From contig CAYQXJ010000012.1 of the NCBI GenBank assembly GCA_964421565.1, positions 58,501 through 122,500 on the forward strand: DNA of 64,000 nucleotides, in the 5' to 3' direction. The DNA is from CAYQXJ01 sp964421565. Its GTDB lineage: Bacteria; Planctomycetota; Brocadiia; SM23-32. Position numbers and translations under genes: made by a program. This document shows, in pieces, positions 61,172 to 64,000 of the stretch. The stretch's first letter is position 1; the number at the start of each line of letters is the position of its first letter. The notes beneath the pieces are model-generated. The model did no database searches. It was not told the origin of the DNA and was given only the letters and a program-made list of their open reading frames with translations.

Positions 61172-63166
61172 TTGAGCGCCAAGGAGCTCGCCAGTGCTCG
61201 TCTACGGATGCTGCACGCCTGCGCCGTTGTGCTGATGTTTGCGCTGCTGCTGGCAAACGGCGGCACTGTGGCCGCCGAGCTCCCAGAAGGTCACATCCAG
61301 ATTGCCAATGACCGCAAGTCAGCCGGGCGGCGGCCCGCCTATGCGCCGCTTGAGCGCGTCCACTGCACCGGCGTTGCGCCTGATAGCTCGCTCCTGACCG
61401 TTCGGGACGGGCGCGCCCGGATATACGCCCGCACCGAGGTGACAGGCCAGTTCGCTTTCAGCTTCCAGGCTCGGGGGGCCCTGGGCCCTCACCGCTGCGT
61501 CCTGGACACGGCAAACGGCCGGCGGCTGGCAGTAGCCACGTTCATGGTTGACGCGCGCTCCGAGATACGTTGTCCCTCGCTCGGCTACGGCTGGATGTGG
61601 CGAGAACTGGAAGAGAGCATCGGCGCGCAGAGGCAAATGCGAACGGTCGGCGAAACCGCGATCGTGCACTACTCGCCCCGCCTGCGAGAAGAAACGCAGC
61701 AGATGAAGGCGTACAGGTACTGGGAACCGCAACCCGGCGGTCTGCATGAACACCTCCTGAGCGTGCAGTGCCCGGACGGCATGCTTTACAGCGAACTCAC
61801 ACCCAGGGCAGTCGCGGAAGAGCGCGAAGAAGCGTTCGGTGCGCGCTACTGCCGTACCAAGGCCACCGGGGATGTAGGTTACAGCCGCCTGCCGACCCAG
61901 GCCGACACTGAGTACCTTGCAGTGGAAGGCGTCTACACAGCCTGGCAGGCGCGCGCAGATGACGATTGGATGGCCCGGCTGCTTCCCGCCCTGGAGCGAG
62001 CGCTCGCCTACAGCACGAGCGACCCCCTGCGCTGGAGCAGTGAATACCAACTCGTAAAGCGTCCCTACACGATCGACACGTGGGACATCAAGTTCCTCGG
62101 GTTCGACCGCGCTGACCTTGCCGATGCCCGTGACGCGCATGAACAGATGTTTAACATTCGCCCGGAGACTCCCCTGTGCATCATGCACGGTGACAACAGC
62201 GGCATGTTTCAGGCTTATCACCAGATGGCCGTGATGCTCCGTGCTCTCGGGCGCGAACACGATGCCGCGCGGTACATAGAGCGCGCAGAGCATTTCCGCC
62301 AGCGCACCAACGAGCTCTGCTGGAACGGCAAGTACTACGACCACTGGGTTCCGCTCACGCCGCTGGAACTGGACCAAGGCGGCATAGACGGCAGAAAGGT
62401 GCTAAGTGCATCGAACGTGCTTGCCATCACGCGTGGCATCACAACACCGGAACAAACCCGGGCAATCCTGAGCGCATACGGGCGCATGCTCGGTCGGGCA
62501 GGAGGCGTCGCCGAGTGGGTCTCCGCCAAGCCACACTGGCCCAAAGGGTTCTCAGGCATTGAGCCGGGCGAATCCATAAACGGAGGAATACTCGCCCTGG
62601 TGGCCGGCGAGTTGGCCAGAGCCGCATTGCAGAACGGCCGAGAAACATACGCCATCAGTGCTCTCTGGCGCATACAAATCCAGATGGGAGGTCGCCGCGC
62701 CGTCCCGCCAGGCGCATGGTCAGTTTCTGGCGAACCAAGCTACGGCGTTTCCGATGCGGTGGCTCACGCCGCGTTGGCCGCCGCCCTCATGGAGGGACTG
62801 GCAGGGCTGCGCGACGGCTCTCGTGGCTTCGAAGTGGCCCACGTCGAGCCCCGCTGGCTGGCAAGCGACGTAAGAGAGGCTTACGCCTGCGCTCGATACG
62901 GTGCATCCGACTCCTACGTCTGCTACGATTACTTCAACGACTTCGCCCAGCGTTACCTCAAGGTAGACGCCTCAGGCAGCGGCAGCACGTTCGTTTTCCA
63001 CCTGCTGTTGCCTTCAGGCATGCAGGCGGAGAAGGTCACCCTCGCCGCTCGCCCTATTCGCTATACTCAACAGCCGGTCGGCAGGCGCATGTATGTGGAC
63101 TTCGTCGTCGAGGGCCCACTCACGGGCCCGGTGATCGTCTCCTACCGCCGGACGACGGGTGGTTGA
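61172..63166 (+). CDS. secreted six-hairpin glycosidase-like protein
   Basis: A 664-residue secreted protein. TTG at 61172 follows GGGAGGGAAGGA; an ATG at 61208 is the alternative. The signal peptide CAVVLMFALLLANGGTVAA ends before ELPEG. A beta-rich N-terminal domain (40-140) precedes an (alpha/alpha)6 barrel: RWSSEYQLVKRPYTIDTWDIKFLGFD, then MHGDNSGMF, ELCWNGKYYDHW and PGESINGGILALVAGELARAAL. Layout resembles families GH37, GH63, GH15 and GH78. Acidic candidates lie in DTWDIKFL. The C-terminal domain is beta-rich. Substrate unknown; neighbours suggest a plant or algal glycan. Confidence 0.75.
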   Translation: MSAKELASARLRMLHACAVVLMFALLLANGGTVAAELPEGHIQIANDRKSAGRRPAYAPLERVHCTGVAPDSSLLTVRDGRARIYARTEVTGQFAFSFQARGALGPHRCVLDTANGRRLAVATFMVDARSEIRCPSLGYGWMWRELEESIGAQRQMRTVGETAIVHYSPRLREETQQMKAYRYWEPQPGGLHEHLLSVQCPDGMLYSELTPRAVAEEREEAFGARYCRTKATGDVGYSRLPTQADTEYLAVEGVYTAWQARADDDWMARLLPALERALAYSTSDPLRWSSEYQLVKRPYTIDTWDIKFLGFDRADLADARDAHEQMFNIRPETPLCIMHGDNSGMFQAYHQMAVMLRALGREHDAARYIERAEHFRQRTNELCWNGKYYDHWVPLTPLELDQGGIDGRKVLSASNVLAITRGITTPEQTRAILSAYGRMLGRAGGVAEWVSAKPHWPKGFSGIEPGESINGGILALVAGELARAALQNGRETYAISALWRIQIQMGGRRAVPPGAWSVSGEPSYGVSDAVAHAALAAALMEGLAGLRDGSRGFEVAHVEPRWLASDVREAYACARYGASDSYVCYDYFNDFAQRYLKVDASGSGSTFVFHLLLPSGMQAEKVTLAARPIRYTQQPVGRRMYVDFVVEGPLTGPVIVSYRRTTGG

Positions 63167-63169
63167 TCG

Positions 63170-63763
63170 TCAGATGGGGCAGCGGCTCGTGATGCCCCTC
63201 TTCTTCATGTAGTCCTGATGGTAATCCTCCGCCGGCCAAAAGGTGGACGCAGGCTCCACCGCCGTCACCATAGGCCGCCCAAACTCACCGGACCCCTCAA
63301 GTTCTCGGATCTTCGCCTCAGCCGCCTGTTCCTGTCCGGGAGAATGGTAGAAGATGACCGACCTGTACTGATAACCGATGTCCAGGCCCTGGCGGTTCGG
63401 CGATGTAGGGTCGTGAATGGCGAAGAAAGCGTCCAGCAGGCGCGCGTAGCTCACCTGCTGCGGGTCGTAATGCAGGTGCACTACCTCCGTGTGGCCTGTC
63501 CCACCGGCACAAACCTGCTTGTACGAGGGGTTTTCCACGTGCCCGCCCATGAAACCAACCGCTGTATCCATCACGCCCGGGACCTCCTGAAACGAAGACT
63601 CGACGTGCCAGAAGCACCCCGCCCCGAAAGTCGCTTTCTCGGCCATCACACTATCCTCCTCCTGCGTGTCATCCCTGACGGCATCGGCTAACGACGCTTC
63701 GCCGCAACCTGCCAGCACACCTCCCAGCACAGCAACAACAGCTAATGCAATCAGCCTGAACAT
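63170..63763 (-). CDS. msrA: lipoprotein peptide methionine sulfoxide reductase A
   Basis: A 197-residue MsrA with a lipoprotein signal (ALAVVAVLGGVLAGC, Cys20) so it acts in the envelope. Catalytic Cys50 is in GAGCFWHVES; GYQYRSVIFYH and the C-terminal FWPAEDYHQDYMKKRG are conserved. A C-terminal Cys195 (SRCPI) can be a resolving residue. It reduces Met-S-sulfoxide in exported proteins. No msrB in view. Converges on the glycosidase gene with three bases between stops. Confidence 0.94.
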   Translation of the reverse strand: MFRLIALAVVAVLGGVLAGCGEASLADAVRDDTQEEDSVMAEKATFGAGCFWHVESSFQEVPGVMDTAVGFMGGHVENPSYKQVCAGGTGHTEVVHLHYDPQQVSYARLLDAFFAIHDPTSPNRQGLDIGYQYRSVIFYHSPGQEQAAEAKIRELEGSGEFGRPMVTAVEPASTFWPAEDYHQDYMKKRGITSRCPI

Positions 63764-63799
63764 TGCCGCCCTCCTGTATCACGTTGTGCCACTACCCCT

Positions 63800-63828
63800 A
63801 TTATACTCGCAGCCGACCAGCGTGCACA
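63800..63828 (-). promoter_or_regulatory. promoter of msrA
   Basis: A perfect minus-strand TATAAT (63805-63800) with TGTGCA (63828-63823) 17 bases upstream; the ATG is at 63763. Confidence 0.5.
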
Positions 63829-63880
63829 GTCGCCAGTCTACGGTTCGGGATCAAAGAGGCTACCCTCTGACTTCGCCGTT

Positions 63881-63910
63881 TTGACCACTCGCCGGCCGAT
63901 CGGGTATAAT
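63881..63910 (+). promoter_or_regulatory. promoter of tRNA-Pro
   Basis: TTGACC (63881-63886) and TATAAT (63905-63910) with an 18-base spacer. The tRNA begins 13 bases after the -10, so transcription would start at or near the mature 5' end. Confidence 0.7.
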
Positions 63911-63923
63911 CCCTCCGTGGCAT

Positions 63924-64000
63924 CGGGGCGTGGCGCAGTCTGGCGAGCGCGCGTGCTTTGGGAGCACGAAGTCGCGGGTTCGAATCCCGCCGCCCCGACC
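63924..64000 (+). tRNA. tRNA-Pro (anticodon UGG)
   Basis: The cloverleaf is complete: acceptor CGGGGCG/CGCCCCG, D stem GCGC/GCGC, anticodon stem CGTGC/GCACG with loop TTTGGGA, giving TGG, and T stem GCGGG/CCCGC with loop TTCGAAT. Discriminator A at 63998 is followed by CC at the window edge, so CCA may be encoded, its last A just outside. It reads CCA and by wobble other Pro codons. Confidence 0.95.

Noticed and set aside
1..64000. CRISPR array, prophage, transposon or integron
   Set aside because: No regularly spaced repeats, no cas, transposase, integrase or terminase proteins found.

Overview
The window is a GC-rich bacterial chromosomal segment, almost certainly from a metagenome assembly, because it carries one run of exactly 100 N flanked by identical 55-bp ends. 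I count about 53 protein genes, one tRNA gene and one gene remnant. A stand-alone lipid A biosynthesis N-terminal domain protein, several lipoproteins and CsgG-like and LPP20-like proteins point to an outer membrane. The mixture of secreted glycosidases, a Cys-type sulfatase, uroporphyrinogen-decarboxylase-family proteins, Gfo/Idh/MocA and DHDPS-like enzymes and a DUF6785-type membrane protein resembles Planctomycetota and neighbouring phyla (Hydrogenedentota, Sumerlaeota, Armatimonadota). That placement is inference from gene content; no rRNA is present. No phage, transposase, CRISPR or integrase is visible.

Layout. 0.2-4.9 kb: a moxR / DUF58 / transglutaminase operon. 4.9-7.6 kb (minus): tsaD, larB and NAD(P)H-hydrate dehydratase. 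7.7-8.8 kb: a secreted alpha/beta hydrolase. 8.9-10.4 kb: a divergent HisH-HisF pair in which the catalytic Asp130 of HisF is Gln. 10.4-12.2 kb (minus): a purine-type permease and an FHA protein. 12.5-17.1 kb: dnaK and clpB. 17.2-19.0 kb (minus): HIT protein, ferritin-like protein and thioredoxin reductase. 19.3-22.0 kb: LAB_N protein and a large EF-hand membrane protein.

22.2-33.8 kb is a transport block: an FAD-dependent oxidoreductase, a ferric/spermidine-type ABC system (binding protein, ATPase, fused permease), then a promoter-led operon with a TPR-like lipoprotein, a sugar-type binding protein, two permeases and a UgpC/MsmK-type ATPase, followed by an Rrf2 regulator. 34.3-37.4 kb (minus): methyltransferase, RNase PH and an RqcH/NFACT protein. 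37.9-39.3 kb: a spore-photoproduct-lyase-like radical SAM protein with its own promoter. 39.3-43.8 kb (minus): a translationally coupled chain of membrane Ser/Thr kinase, MntP, a TIGR02757-type protein and a glucuronokinase-like GHMP kinase.

44-48.4 kb: a catabolic-looking run (DHDPS-like, NAD-dependent epimerase-like, UroD-like, Gfo/Idh/MocA). 48.6-51.0 kb: three lipoproteins in a row (LPP20-like, LPP20-like plus repeats, CsgG-like). 51.0-51.65 kb: SDR remnant, assembly gap and a small DUF6504-like gene. 51.8-63.2 kb: GH10 xylanase, sulfatase, a second UroD-like protein, a GH42-like glycosidase, an HD phosphohydrolase, an exported SagB-type nitroreductase, a DUF6785-type membrane protein and a secreted six-hairpin glycosidase. 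The window ends with a lipoprotein MsrA and tRNA-Pro(UGG). Together the right half looks adapted to breaking down sulfated or uronic-acid-containing plant or algal polysaccharide, with ABC uptake encoded in the middle. The best candidates for something undescribed are the HisF lacking Asp130, the three-lipoprotein operon, the EF-hand membrane protein and the SPL-like radical SAM protein with an added C-terminal Cys cluster.
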